Assembly: GCA_027605045.1 (NCBI GenBank)
Contig: JAQFWX010000095.1
Location: 136,740 to 200,739 of the forward strand
Reading direction: 5' to 3'
Origin: Phallus indusiatus
Lineage: Eukaryota > Basidiomycota > Agaricomycetes > Phallales > Phallaceae
Length of the DNA: 64,000 bases
The notes below the pieces were generated by a model. It was not told the DNA's origin. It made no database searches and saw only the letters and a program-made list of their open reading frames with translations. The position numbers and the translations under genes were made by a program. Below, in pieces: positions 11,080-21,659 of the stretch. The number at the start of each line of letters is the position of its first letter. Within the stretch, counting starts at the first letter, position 1.

Positions 11080-13188
11080 ATGATGTGTTCACCCATATTA
11101 GGCAAATACGAGATCATAGAACGTCTTGGCTCAGGAGCGACTGGTGAGATAAATTTTATCTAACGAGACTTGATTAGATGACCGGAGGGTGATCAACAGG
11201 ATTGGTTTATCAAGTAAAGAGCGACAAGGGTGAATACGCACTCAAGCTCATGAGAGTTCTGAAGAAGCGTCCAAGGCGTTCTTCAGAACATGAAGCCAAT
11301 GTCTTGCGTATACTTACACCAATTCCCGGTGTACCCAACGTGATTGACCACGGCTATCACAGAGAGGAATCATCTGATGTATTAGTCCTTGATCTTTTGG
11401 GACAAGATTTCCAGACGCTTCGCGGGACAAGGAAAGATATTAGGTTTACTATCAAAACAGTATTGACTCTGGCGACTCTCATTGTGCGTAGCTCACTCAG
11501 GTAGTCCCGTCTGACAATCCTCGCTCATTCTTTCGCTCAGGTTCCCATTATTCAAGACATCCATTCAAAGGACTTTGTGCATAGAGATATTAAACCCGGG
11601 AATATCCTTCAAGGCTGGAAAGGCGACGAGCAAAGAGCCTTTCTGGTCGATTTTGGTCTAGCCAGGAGATACAGAAATCCCATCACCAAGGTCCACATGC
11701 CCCTTACTGAAGGAAAGCCTTTGGTCGGAACAGTTCTTTATGCGAGTCTTAATACCCATTTTGGATTTGGCAAGTACAACATACGTTCGCTCAGCGTTCT
11801 AGTTCTCTGACCCCCTTTCCGCCACTGGCAGCTCAAACGCGTCGCGACGATATCGAATGTCTCGCATACACTCTCATTGATTGTCTTCGGGGCCTACCAT
11901 GGGAGAAAATCATCGGTGGAAGCCAAAAGCAACATGAAGACAGAGTTAGGGAGAAGAAACGTTCGTGGACGCCGGAACGACTATGCGCTGGTCTTCCAGC
12001 GTCTTTTCAGACTTTGCTCGTTCATGCGCGAGGGCTTAAGTTCGATGAAGAGCCTGATTATAAAATGATTATGGAAGCTTTCGAGAGGGACATTGAGAGA
12101 GGAGGTTACACAAAGGGTTTGCCAGTCCGTTGGCCCGAAAGCAAGGGCGAACAAGGTGACTTGTTTTGTTTTCCTACCACATTGTCTGCCAGTACTCAAC
12201 ATTTTCATTGGTCCAGACTACGCACCTCCTTTGATTATCGAGCAGCCCGAGCTTCCAGAAGTTCCGGAAGCGACCTTCAATTTCCTTTCATCACTTAGGC
12301 CTGGCGACTTTGTCAAACTCAAAGTCCTCTTGGTGCCAAGTCTTCAGTTCTGCGGGTCAAAGAATAGCGTCCAGATAGACCCTAGCTTCTGGCAGCCTTC
12401 TTCTCTGGACGGACAAGATTGGGAGACTGAATATAGACCGGGGATTGTTGTATCAATTACGAGGGATGTTGTTGTGAGGAAGGGGAGGAAAGGGGTCGAA
12501 ATCTCAGTTTATCCTCTTATGAGGCGAGATACGTTACCCGCGAGTGCAGAAGGGAGATTCATACCTTTAACAGAAGACTCGACGGCTGACCCCAGGACCC
12601 CCCTAGTTCAACCTGCTTGGACAGCCAAAAATACTTACGTATACACGACACGTATGACATTTGCTATATCTATTGATCCGTATCTCCAGCCTGTATGTCT
12701 CTTTATTCGCCCCCTCATTTATCGATTCATCTGATCGTAGTTTTCTTCAGCCTATTCCAGAATCTGCTACCATCCAGTGGCGTCTTCAAGATGTCGCAAC
12801 TCTAGAGGCTCTCAATATGGAGCTTCTTGAAGTACGTCCTAAACTGGAGTACAATCAACCTATAGAAACCACGGACGGTACCAAGACCAAACAAATCAAA
12901 TCAAGCGAACCCGTGATGCAACAAAAAGTTTTCGGAGTCGTACTTCCACTCACCACTTCAGACGTCTTACAATCGTCAGAGATAATATGGGAAGGGCGAA
13001 ATGGATGGCTTCAGGAGTACGTGCAGGTCTCTAATAGGCGTGCTCAGGAAAACGTCTTTGAAAAAGACAACGAAGAAAGCGGAGGGTTTAATCATTCGGA
13101 TTTCATACGCGATTCTATCGCACCTGGTGGCGAGCGGAGAAAATCCTGCACGATCAATTTTGCAGCGTGCGACTTTTGCGGTACGTAA
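11080..13188 (+). CDS. CK1-like protein kinase with unrecognised C-terminal region
   Basis: Casein-kinase-1-type Ser/Thr kinase, 604 aa from six exons: 11080-11143, 11200-11483, 11541-11769, 11832-12155, 12217-12692, 12751-13188. Kinase landmarks: glycine loop LGSGATGLVYQV, lysine in YALKLM, HRDIKPGNIL, DFGLARRY, and the CK1-type GTVLYASLNTHFGF...QTRRDDIECLAYTL. The intron at 11770-11831 starts GCAAGT, a GC-AG intron that keeps the frame. After the kinase, about 320 residues (from GPDYAPP or thereabouts) match no family I recognise; part reads RPGIVVSITRDVVVRKGRKGVE. A second ATG lies immediately downstream of the first. A partial paralog with the kinase removed lies at 28.4-29.4 kb. Confidence 0.8.
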
Positions 13189-13607
13189 TAGTCTTCGTTG
13201 TCCGTTATCAGCAGATTAGTTCGTTAATCAAACCGTCCTCCAGTGAATGAGTGACTAGTGACTAGTGAAGGCCTATTATAGCCATAATCATATGATTTAT
13301 CTTTAAATCTCAATCGGCGTCGACGTCATCCAGCTCAGAACAGCGTCGCATACAGGTGTTCATTGCAATATAGTGTGTATAATATCGATTACGGTTGCGG
13401 AATGGTTAAATATCATTGACTGAGATCCAACCGTCAATGCTAGACAAAACAGTGTGTACGAAAGAACGGAAATTGATAAATTTTTATAATAAATAATGGC
13501 GGAAAGAGTGGATACATTGCGAATGAGAATAATCGGTATACAATGTAAAAAGAAATGGAACATGATGTAAGTACGTTCATACTCATTCCCAATTACAATT
13601 TATGAAA
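13189..13607. other. Intergenic between CK1-like gene and SSP2
   Basis: Contains the second copy of the direct repeat seen at about 10615-10690 and the SSP-type 3' flank (13491-13560). No gene seen. Confidence 0.5.
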
Positions 13608-14021
13608 TCAATCATCACCATCATCACCATCATCACCATCATCACCATCATCACGAATACGGCACTAAAAATATTGTAAGAACACCATACGTCTAAGGGA
13701 AACGTGTAGGACGAGGCTTACGCTCTGGAAGCAGGCTTCAGCGACCGCTTCATCCGATAGGTCTGGATCTTGTCCTTCGTCTCCCTCCTCTATCGCCTCC
13801 TGTGTTGTGGCACGCGTGCAAGAATCGAAACACCTCCCATCTACGAGGCCGGGAGACCCAGAATCATCAGAATCTCGAGACACAATACTGCGGGATTTGA
13901 TACTATCAGAGGCGGTCCCACGAGACGCAAAAACAAGAGGCGATTTGGTGGTCGGTAAAGCAACTGTCGCAGAGAAAGCCAAAGCGATAGAAATGAGCAA
14001 AGAGATGCGAGGGAACAACAT
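13608..14021 (-). CDS. SSP2: small secreted protein with two CX3C motifs and Asp/Gly tail
   Basis: 118-aa paralog of SSP1 with the same two-exon design: exon 1 14021-13722 (100 codons), intron 13665-13721, exon 2 13664-13608. Signal peptide MLFPRISLLISIALAFSATV. CX3C motifs CFDSC and CFQSC, 28 residues apart, the last Cys again supplied by exon 2. Exon 2 encodes a tail of D-D-G triplets (GATGATGGT repeat) ending at TGA. The intron starts with the same GTAAGCCTCGTCCTACACGT as in SSP1. Function unknown. Confidence 0.7.
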
Positions 14022-14137
14022 GATGATTAATAGAAATTTTAAAAAATTAGGTGTAAGTTATTGTTGAAGGTTGAAAGGTTATTGTTGAGGTCAAGGAGAT
14101 GGCGAAATTTATACTGAAAACAATGGAGGGGATCGTC

Positions 14138-14198
14138 GCCCGCGACAACAAGACCGAGGATCAGTAGTTGACTGATCCTCGGTCTTGTTATCGCGGGC
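14138..14198. promoter_or_regulatory. Palindrome upstream of SSP2
   Basis: Arms of 28 bp (14138-14165 and 14171-14198) with a 5-nt loop and one mismatch; the outer ends are GCCCGCGACAACAAGACC and its complement. Same element as before SSP1, but with a shorter loop and better outer pairing. The TATA box lies between it and the gene. Confidence 0.75.
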
Positions 14199-15286
14199 AA
14201 CATCAACGCTAGGCTGTTGTTGTGGGCAACGTACTGCAACAGACTGCAATCTAGTATTTCTGCTCCAGCACATGTCCGTAGATACTTACCGATCTCTACT
14301 GGCCGCCGCCATTATGTACCAGGAGATTGGGTTAGCTTCAAAATCGGGCTATATAATACGTCACCTCTGGAGATGGAGCTCCATAAATAGCCTGGTCCGG
14401 ACATCATGAACTGCTTCGACCGGGGTCTTTTGCACGACGACCGATTACGCATGAATAACCGTTCCCTGCACCAAGCAGGGATCACCCCACCCATCCGGAT
14501 GCTTATTTCTGGTGGTGAATCTGAGTTCAAAATAACTATCTGAGTTCTAATGCCACATTTTAGGGGGTGCTTATTGAATATTGAGTGTTTAAGTCTGTTT
14601 TGTCGCTATTCGCGTATTCAATACAAGGCTTACGATCTGAGTAAATATGTTTATAGATTTTTTCTCCATGTCCATACTATCTCCCTCCCCCCCGTGCAGG
14701 GAATAGCCGCTCAAAGCGGCACTAGTTACCAGTGTATGGAGACTCGCTCACTTAAATGTCAATAACAATGGTCTTTTCTTGATTTGGGAGGCAACAATAA
14801 ACTCACATTCAACACCAAAGCTCTTGAGAGTTCGAAGAAAAACCTCAGACAAGCCTCAGAAAGGAGTTGGTTTTGTCTTATCAAGCACTGCTTATGAAGT
14901 GCCGTTATGATGTACATAATGTGTCTTTCGTCGGTTTTCTTTCACTATTTTCGTGTGCTTTTCGCATATTCTGACGAAAACTCATTTTGAACACCAACAC
15001 GAGCTTAATATTTTCAAGAAAAAAAAAAGGAGAATGTATTTAGACTAAGTTGACTAACCACTTATTATTCATAATGCCACAGTGACCGCGAACAAGGAAA
15101 TAAGCCGAAGAGCTCTGCACGGATGTGGTGGGTATTCCAGACTTTGACGGAGTAAGGCACATCTATTTAGACAAATGTCAAGCCAAGCTGTTGAACACAG
15201 TGCTGTACTACAATAAATATTGGGGGTAAAGAGTGGTTAATGCATCGCCTCAAAGCTTGATTAATTCCGCGAGTCATTTTGCAGTC
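14199..15286. other. Gene-poor stretch between SSP2 and SSP3
   Basis: About 1.1 kb with no supported gene. A C-rich/T-rich patch is at 14660-14700. I found no transposon ends. Confidence 0.4.
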
Positions 15287-15545
15287 TCACAAATTACTGC
15301 ACTAACAAGCACGGTAAGAATGCTGGGAAATATGCAATAGCTCATGTTGGGCTCACCAGGGCTTTTATGCATCCTGGTACGTCGCCGCCGAATCCGGAGT
15401 TTGTGAGGAAGCATTCGACGACACAATTCTCAACAGCAGCATCAGCTGAAGCAGTGTCACGAGGCAAATTGGTCGTCGGCAAAGCAAACGCTGCAGAGAA
15501 AGCCAAAGCAGCAGAAACGAGCAAAGAGACGCGAGCGAAGAACAT
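15287..15545 (-). CDS. SSP3: small secreted cysteine protein, no acidic tail
   Basis: Third family member, 67 aa. Exon 1 15545-15357 (63 codons), exon 2 15301-15287 encoding only C-S-N-L-stop. Signal peptide MFFARVSLLVSAALAFSAAF. Cysteines CVVEC and CIKALC (CX3C and CX4C). The intron position, just before the last cysteine codon, is the same as in SSP1 and SSP2, but the Asp/Gly tail is missing, so it shows the form without a repeat expansion. Confidence 0.6.
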
Positions 15546-15625
15546 AGTAAGATTAAGAAAGGAAGTGTAAGTTAGACGGTTGAAGATTTGAAAGGATATT
15601 GCTGTCGGATAGGTTGGATGGGGGT

Positions 15626-15720
15626 ATTTTATACCGAAAACATATTTGGATCAGAAAGGGGTGCTGCAGGGTTGCTCGCGACAACAGAAGACCGAGATCT
15701 AGGGTTAGGAATGTTGCGTA
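15626..15720. promoter_or_regulatory. SSP3 upstream region with one palindrome half
   Basis: TATAAAA-type box (15626-15633, minus strand), then a degenerate left arm GCTCGCGACAACAGAAGACC at about 15674-15695. The right arm is absent, so the hairpin seen at SSP1 and SSP2 cannot form here. Confidence 0.4.
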
Positions 15721-15721
15721 T

Positions 15722-15772
15722 GTACGGGATTAGGATGCCTTTATGGACAAGGATCGCCGAGGCCTGCAGAGG
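15722..15772 (+). repeat. Dispersed ~50 bp repeat, copy 1
   Basis: Contains GTACGGGATTAGGATGCCTT and ATCGCCGAGGCCTGCAGAG; a close copy is at about 16695-16746. Nature unknown. Confidence 0.5.
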
Positions 15773-16136
15773 ATTGACAATTGACGGTGATCTACATTGA
15801 TACATATTCCACTTATATCTGACCTGAGCTCGTTCAAAATTACCTCCAGTTACTAGTCACAATACTGCGAGATGACTTTGGATGAGGCAACACAGAAGAA
15901 TAGATTCTCTGGGTTCTTTTTTTGATGTCTCAATAGAAGGTCTGTGGATACACGGAGATACACGGTCAGCATTGTCAGCTTATCAACTGATGGGAGTTGA
16001 AACGTTGACATGGACAGCCTATGCCCGAATGTATTCAGGTCTGTTTCTTTTTGAGCCCGTGCCGTACCTCAAATCCACATGTGCCATGGGAACAACCAAA
16101 GACGAAGTACGGCCCTACTCAATATATATACCCGGA

Positions 16137-16224
16137 TGAAGGTATCGTTGCTCGCGATGACAAAAAGATTCATTATCATGTTCTTCCCTCTCGTGTGTCT
16201 TTAGTCATTTCCATCGCTTTGTAA
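16137..16224 (+). pseudogene. SSP4: relic of a fourth SSP gene
   Basis: On the plus strand, ATG at about 16179 is followed by a signal-peptide-like sequence (SRVSLVISIAL in another frame) that matches the SSP signal peptides after a frameshift, then a stop at 16222-16224. The upstream GTTGCTCGCGATGACAA resembles the palindrome arm. No mature part remains. Confidence 0.45.
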
Positions 16225-17032
16225 ACCTTCAATACGAATATGTAAATCTAAACCTAACTGTCATGATTAGACCAATAAGGGTTGCAAAGTGGAGGCCGTC
16301 AAAAAGGGAACTGGTGGCCTGGAAAGAAAAACCTGGCCCTCACACGCGCATTCAAAATTTGAGTTTGAAGCCAGGTTAGCTCCGGTTATATGCTCCCGAC
16401 TCCCCACATAGCCATGCTGTTTTGTTCCTAAACGCGGTCTCTGAAAAAGGCTTTGTTGATTTTGATTTAAAAACTCGATACCAAGGATATATATGCGTTC
16501 GCACACGGAAACTCGGCTGACGGTGAACAGTGAGTGGACCCAGAGTAAACCTACTCAGTCAACCCCGCCATGGCCCATTCTAATCAACCCAGGCTTTCGC
16601 GGCGGCCTACTCGATCTTTGATTCCGAACGAATACAATTCAGTTCGAACACGATACTAGGACGTCTGGAGACGCGCCCCTTGCATATCATTTCGTACTTA
16701 CGGGATTAGAATACCTTTATGGCCAGAGATCGCCGACGCCTGCAGAGTAAGGTTTGAAAGTAATATGCGTGTTTTTGAGGAGTATTGGGTCTATTTTTTT
16801 TTTTGAACTCAAGAGAAAAAAAAAATCGCGTCCGGAGTTTGTGGGGTTCTCCAACATTTGGGAATAAAAAGTTAGTGTAGTCATATATAATTCGCAGAAC
16901 ACAAACTACAAATATGGTTATAATATCAAGAGTACATACACAATGTCAATCCAAGAATCACGGAAGGGGTAATTACGCCCTACGTCCTCAAACACCCGAA
17001 CACTAGGTATAACGGTCAATGGACGTCGGAGA
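16225..17032. other. Intergenic, 3' of S10 carboxypeptidase
   Basis: No supported gene. Holds copy 2 of the dispersed repeat (about 16695-16746) and long A/T runs at 16790-16825. Confidence 0.4.
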
Positions 17033-19311
17033 TCACCCTTGGAATAATGGAGTATTGCTAAGCCATCTCTCCACTATATCCAAAGCTGCTTCAGGCTGAT
17101 CGTGAGGGACCATGTGCCTGTCAATATCAAATCGTACCGAATGGTATTAAGAACCGCTGAAAAAAAAACACATAGTAGACTTACCCTGATTCGTATACAG
17201 CTACGAACGTAAGATTACCCATTCCTGCACCCGCCGAACGGAAGTATCCAGATGGTTTAGAACGACCAGGAAGGAACCAAGGAGTCGGCTTTGTGGCGGC
17301 AAAGCGTTCGTGGAAAGGGTTCTCAAGTTCAGAAACCCATTTCTCATTGCCCTATAAATCCATAATTAACCAAAGCCTTTTCAAGAGAGAAACGGAAATA
17401 TACGATGTAATTGCACATAAAGTCTAACATAGACGTGTTCAGTAATTCTATCACTATTCATACAATACGGGAACGATGGGCATACCGGCGATTCCAGCAT
17501 ATACTAAAAGACGAATGTTTGCTTCTAAAAGCTCTGGAAGCAAGCCAGCGGCATTGCGTGATGTATCGCCCTGACCAGCGAACGCCAGATTTATGTCCGT
17601 ATTACAACCTAACCGATGTTCAGCTCAAGCCAACATTTCCTAGTAAGAAATTTTATAGCATACTTTGGAATAATAATTGCTCCGGTACGCCAAGCGCAGC
17701 CTTGACTTGTGGTTTGTTCAGATAAACATCTATCCATTTCAATTCCTTATAGCATAGATCACCGTCTTCCGCTCTGTCGCACGTCTTACGAACGTCGTAT
17801 GGGTTCAGCCCGAGGTTTTGGAAGCTTCCGAACATTTGCGACCCGCAATATAGCGTAGCTGGGACGCTAAATACAACGAAGAAGTCAGAAACAAAAGGAA
17901 AAAGGAAAGAACAAATTGAAGGATCTGACCAGACAAATCTGTTGTCGTAAGTGTAGCATGCTTGAATCAGTCTTTCACATAGCGGTACTTTCGAGCGCAG
18001 GGCTTCACACTCTGGACTATCTGTGTCCCAAACGGCATAGGGTCCTGTTTCCAAAAAAAAAATCCGTTACAGTTACGAGTCAGTATAACGAGAGCAGAGG
18101 AGTATTACCATCACAAGCGAAATCCGGGACAGATGGAAATTGAATCAAAGGATCTGTAAGTCCGTTTCCAAGCATTAAAGAAACGAGGTTAATACTGAGG
18201 ACGTCCGGGACAGGCGTGGGTAATAGGTCGAGGTTTTTCTTATGGATGAAAGAAGCAATATTGGGACCATAGATACCGCCTTAAGAAGAATGAAGAAATA
18301 AGCGATACGATACAGAGCATTGGCATGTGCGCACCGTAAGACTCTGCAGCGATATGGAACGGCAGCTTAGCGTACTGCGAAAAAAGAATTAACGAGAGGA
18401 ATGAGATAAGTGAGCAAACATTATCCACCTCGGGATATTGCTTGAAAAATAGCTGCAAAAATGACCAAACATCTTCGGCAGCATCAGGAGTATTGTTAAC
18501 TGTCGATCCATCTGTAGAATAGCTATATCCGACATTAAGAGGCTGATCGAGGAAAAGAACCTGCAACAATAATTGTCAGAAGCACCATTCCAGAATAAGG
18601 TAACAACATACATTAGCATGCGAGTTCCAGCTGTACTTGTTGTTAGTTGTATTCACGCCATTCTCCGCGATTGTGCAGGGACCTAGTTCAAATAAAAGTC
18701 CGGTCATAGAACTGCATCCAGGTCCGCCTATAAGGAATTTAAATTGAAACAATAGCAACTCAAAAGAGCAATGTGCAACTCCCCATTCAACCACAGAATT
18801 ACAGGATCGTCTTTCGGAGAGGAACGGCTCTCAAAGAACCTATGATATAAATGACTTAATTCAAAATAGGGTCCAATTTTCATTAGAGTTAATGAAATAC
18901 CAGTAAAATAAGCTTTGCTTTCCTTTAGGAGAAGCTGCTATGTCAAAGTACCCAGAGTATTGTTTGACAGACGAATCGCATAAGGAAGGTGAGGAAGGTG
19001 TTGCACGGAGCTGATACTTCAGGCTTAAAGCCGGGTTGAAAGAACGAACGTCTAGTGTGTATGGGAAACGATTGAACAAAACACCACAGTCATAAGAAAT
19101 TCTACGAACATGTCAAGCCCAGCTCTTTAACGTATTCTAACCCATCTTGGAACCACGACTCTACGCGAAACACATCGGGCAAAAGTGACTCGTGCCAATG
19201 TTCAGCCGCGCCCAATACGGCTTGGGACGAGTCTTGGGGATTAAATCGAGGACTTGCAGCAATAAAAGGGAATAAGGAAGAGAGAAACAGCGATTTGGTT
19301 GCTACGCGCAT
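17033..19311 (-). CDS. Secreted serine carboxypeptidase, family S10
   Basis: CPY-like protease removing C-terminal residues, with a signal peptide ([20 protein letters not shown]). Many short introns. Visible in order: [32 protein letters not shown], oxyanion loop [32 protein letters not shown], nucleophile Ser in [11 protein letters not shown], the Asp region YAGIADFMCNYIGNEKW (Asp equivalent to CPY Asp338, split by an intron), and His in [20 protein letters not shown] near the end; stop TGA 17033-17035. So the Ser-Asp-His triad appears kept. GESYAGH is altered to AESYGAH, and the first Asp of the usual YAGDxD is Ile. A start 15 nt upstream (19326) is possible. Likely extracellular or vacuolar. 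Confidence 0.85.
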
Positions 19312-20946
19312 CGTTCTCTGTTGCAAACGCGCGTACTACTATTTGGGTGCTGCAACTAGACGTGGGAAGGGTTTTTTGGTCAGTTACATAATCCTGCCTA
19401 TTCAATGTCATGCTCGAAGCAAGCTCGAAGATGGATCATGGTATGGTGACTTGTATCAGAAATCGCAAATTTCTCACGAGATTTTGAATCGATTACTACT
19501 AGATCCTCAAAAACAATCTTGAAAAACATTTCTGTGTCAAGAATAATACGTTTTTATGTAATTCTCTGGTAACGCGGAGCTGGCTGAAACTTAGGTGTCC
19601 GGGATGAAACAACTAACCCGGAATTGTCAAAGAATAAAAATATTGTGAATCCAATTGCACTAGAAAAAACCTTGACAGGTGGCATAGGACGACTGAATAC
19701 CAGCACGAGCTGGTCAGGGTATACGGCGCCACTGACCCACACCTCGCGCTTAACAGCCTGAGTGACCGAATTTGGGAACAATGCATGAAAGCAGTCCAAG
19801 TCGTTTCACAATGAACTAATTATGCTCGGGGTATTCGGCAGTTGACATATCGATAGAGAAGCCCCGCCACGGAACGGATCGTAAGCAACAGTACGTACAC
19901 GAAAATGAGACGTCGTAGTCGTAAAATTGCCATGATGAAATGTTGATTTACACACAGCCTTAGGCTAGAAACCGTTGTGAGTGTCTTGCGTTTTGTTCAG
20001 GGCCTATTTGGGATATTATAGAGCGTGAGGGCAGATACCAGTTAGGTTTTTGTACGTTCAGGCACAAAACGATGTAAATCAGATTTACTTGTGCGTAGTA
20101 AAGAGCTTGAAAGTAGATACATATGTACTGCTGAACTCGAAGAACGGTTTCAATAAAGTTCACTTTCTAGTAAAGTCTGCCAAGAACCTAATCCTAATTT
20201 TAGAAACCAAACGGGTATTAGTGGCAGCGGAAATAACATGAAGACACGGGAGGTCGATAAACCACGTACGATTTAGTAGGTCATAACTCGAAAGTCATAT
20301 AGAACTTCAAACATGTTCGAGCGTCGGAGGTCTTGGAGATTCCTTGGCGGTTTACAGTACTAATATTAGCGCTCCCGACACAGTACGCAAAAATCAAATT
20401 GAAAGTTTATATATTACCAACGACCTTCCAAAAATGTGGTAAACTCAATTGATCGGTTGCGTTCAGGTCGTTATTAGATCCGCCGCCTCGTTTATACATT
20501 TGATATCTGAACTGCGAGGCACGGAGCGACCTGACGCGAGTTTACTGTGTCTTTTGAATTGAGAGGTCTAGGACAGAGTATATGTAGGTGATATACGTCA
20601 TCATCCTCAGCGATCCGGTAAATTGCATCGCGTGGAGTTTTGAAAGACAACGGCTATGAGTGGATTGTACAGTCGGTTCCGTGGTTGCTTGCTGGTCTAA
20701 CTAGTGCAGCGTGATCAAAACACGTTGTAGGCTGCCAGGGTTGTTTTGGACAGGTCCACGTGGAAGAAACGGTTTCTCATTGTTTGAACTTTTGAAATGT
20801 GAATTACAACGAAGGCAATATCAATATTTCCAGAGAAGGGAACACATAAATCACAAAAGTGAGTAAAATTACGACGGGGCCGTTCCTGATTGAGAATAGT
20901 CAAAAGATAATTAATTGGCTTACTACTATGTAGTATAAAGATTTCA
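19312..20946. other. 1.6 kb intergenic stretch
   Basis: No supported gene. An 81-codon minus-strand open frame (19554-19799) has no recognisable domain and I treat it as chance. No repeats or transposon ends were spotted. Confidence 0.4.
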
Positions 20947-21606
20947 CTAACCCTGATTTCCACATCCAACTGCCGGCCATAGACCAGCACTCTCGCCTTT
21001 TAGACAAGATCCATTCCAAAGAGAGCTGCCATCACTTCCAGACCATTCAGAACATGATACCTCAGTAAATGAGCCCAGCAATGCACCATGTCCTGTTAAA
21101 TTCGATTAATTTATTATATCTGGGAGAAGGTGAGAGTACTCACCGCTGGGGAAGAACTCGGAGGCAGCGCCAGTGTCCTCACAAAGATCGAAATGGACGG
21201 ATGCACCGAAAGAATTGGTAGTGTCGGCCGTTGTCTGCCCGCACCATTGTTGATTGCCAGAAAGTGGACACTCGTCAGTGACTTTGACAACGACGCTATT
21301 GAATGGACCAGTGAAAGATGGTGAGTATGGATCTTCGGACCCGGTCAACTTGAAGCATCGGCCACAAGCATCTCCAGGGCCGAGACCTGGTGGTGCACCA
21401 AATGCAAGTTGGCTTATTGCAGCTGTATATCCATTAGCGGCGATACCGCACGCAGGTGAGCTGCATCCACTATACATAGTGAATGAAGCACTGCCAGACG
21501 GGTTCTGAACATATCCTCCTGTGGCTCGACGAAGCAGTGCGGGGATTGTCGAGCATGAGGAAAGTGAAGCGTAAGCTAATAAAACGAAGAGGGTGGCTTT
21601 GATCAT
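20947..21606 (-). CDS. GH45 subfamily C endo-beta-1,4-glucanase
   Basis: Secreted cellulase of the Phanerochaete chrysosporium Cel45A type, with an expansin-like double-psi beta-barrel. Signal peptide MIKATLFVLLAYASLSSCS, then GGYVQNPSGSASFTMYSGC, CGIAANGYTAAISQLAFG, DACGRCFKLTG, VVVKVTDECPL (Asp equivalent to the catalytic acid), HFDLCED, FFPSGHGAL and a Cys-rich end EVSCSEWSGSDG. Two exons; exon 1 ends inside the Gly codon of SGHG at about 21144, and exon 2 ends at TAG 20947-20949. No cellulose-binding module. TATAAAAA lies at 21652-21659 on the minus strand, about 50 bp upstream. Confidence 0.9.
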
Positions 21607-21651
21607 TTCGTTTGCCCAAAGTCAGTGACGGTAAATCTACGTCTGTCGGTC

Positions 21652-21659
21652 TTTTTATA
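21652..21659 (-). promoter_or_regulatory. TATA box of GH45 gene
   Basis: TATAAAAA on the minus strand about 46-53 bp before the ATG at 21606, fitting a strongly regulated secreted-enzyme gene. Confidence 0.5.

Noticed and set aside
19554..19799. 81-codon minus-strand frame
   Set aside because: No domain and no link to neighbours; treated as chance.
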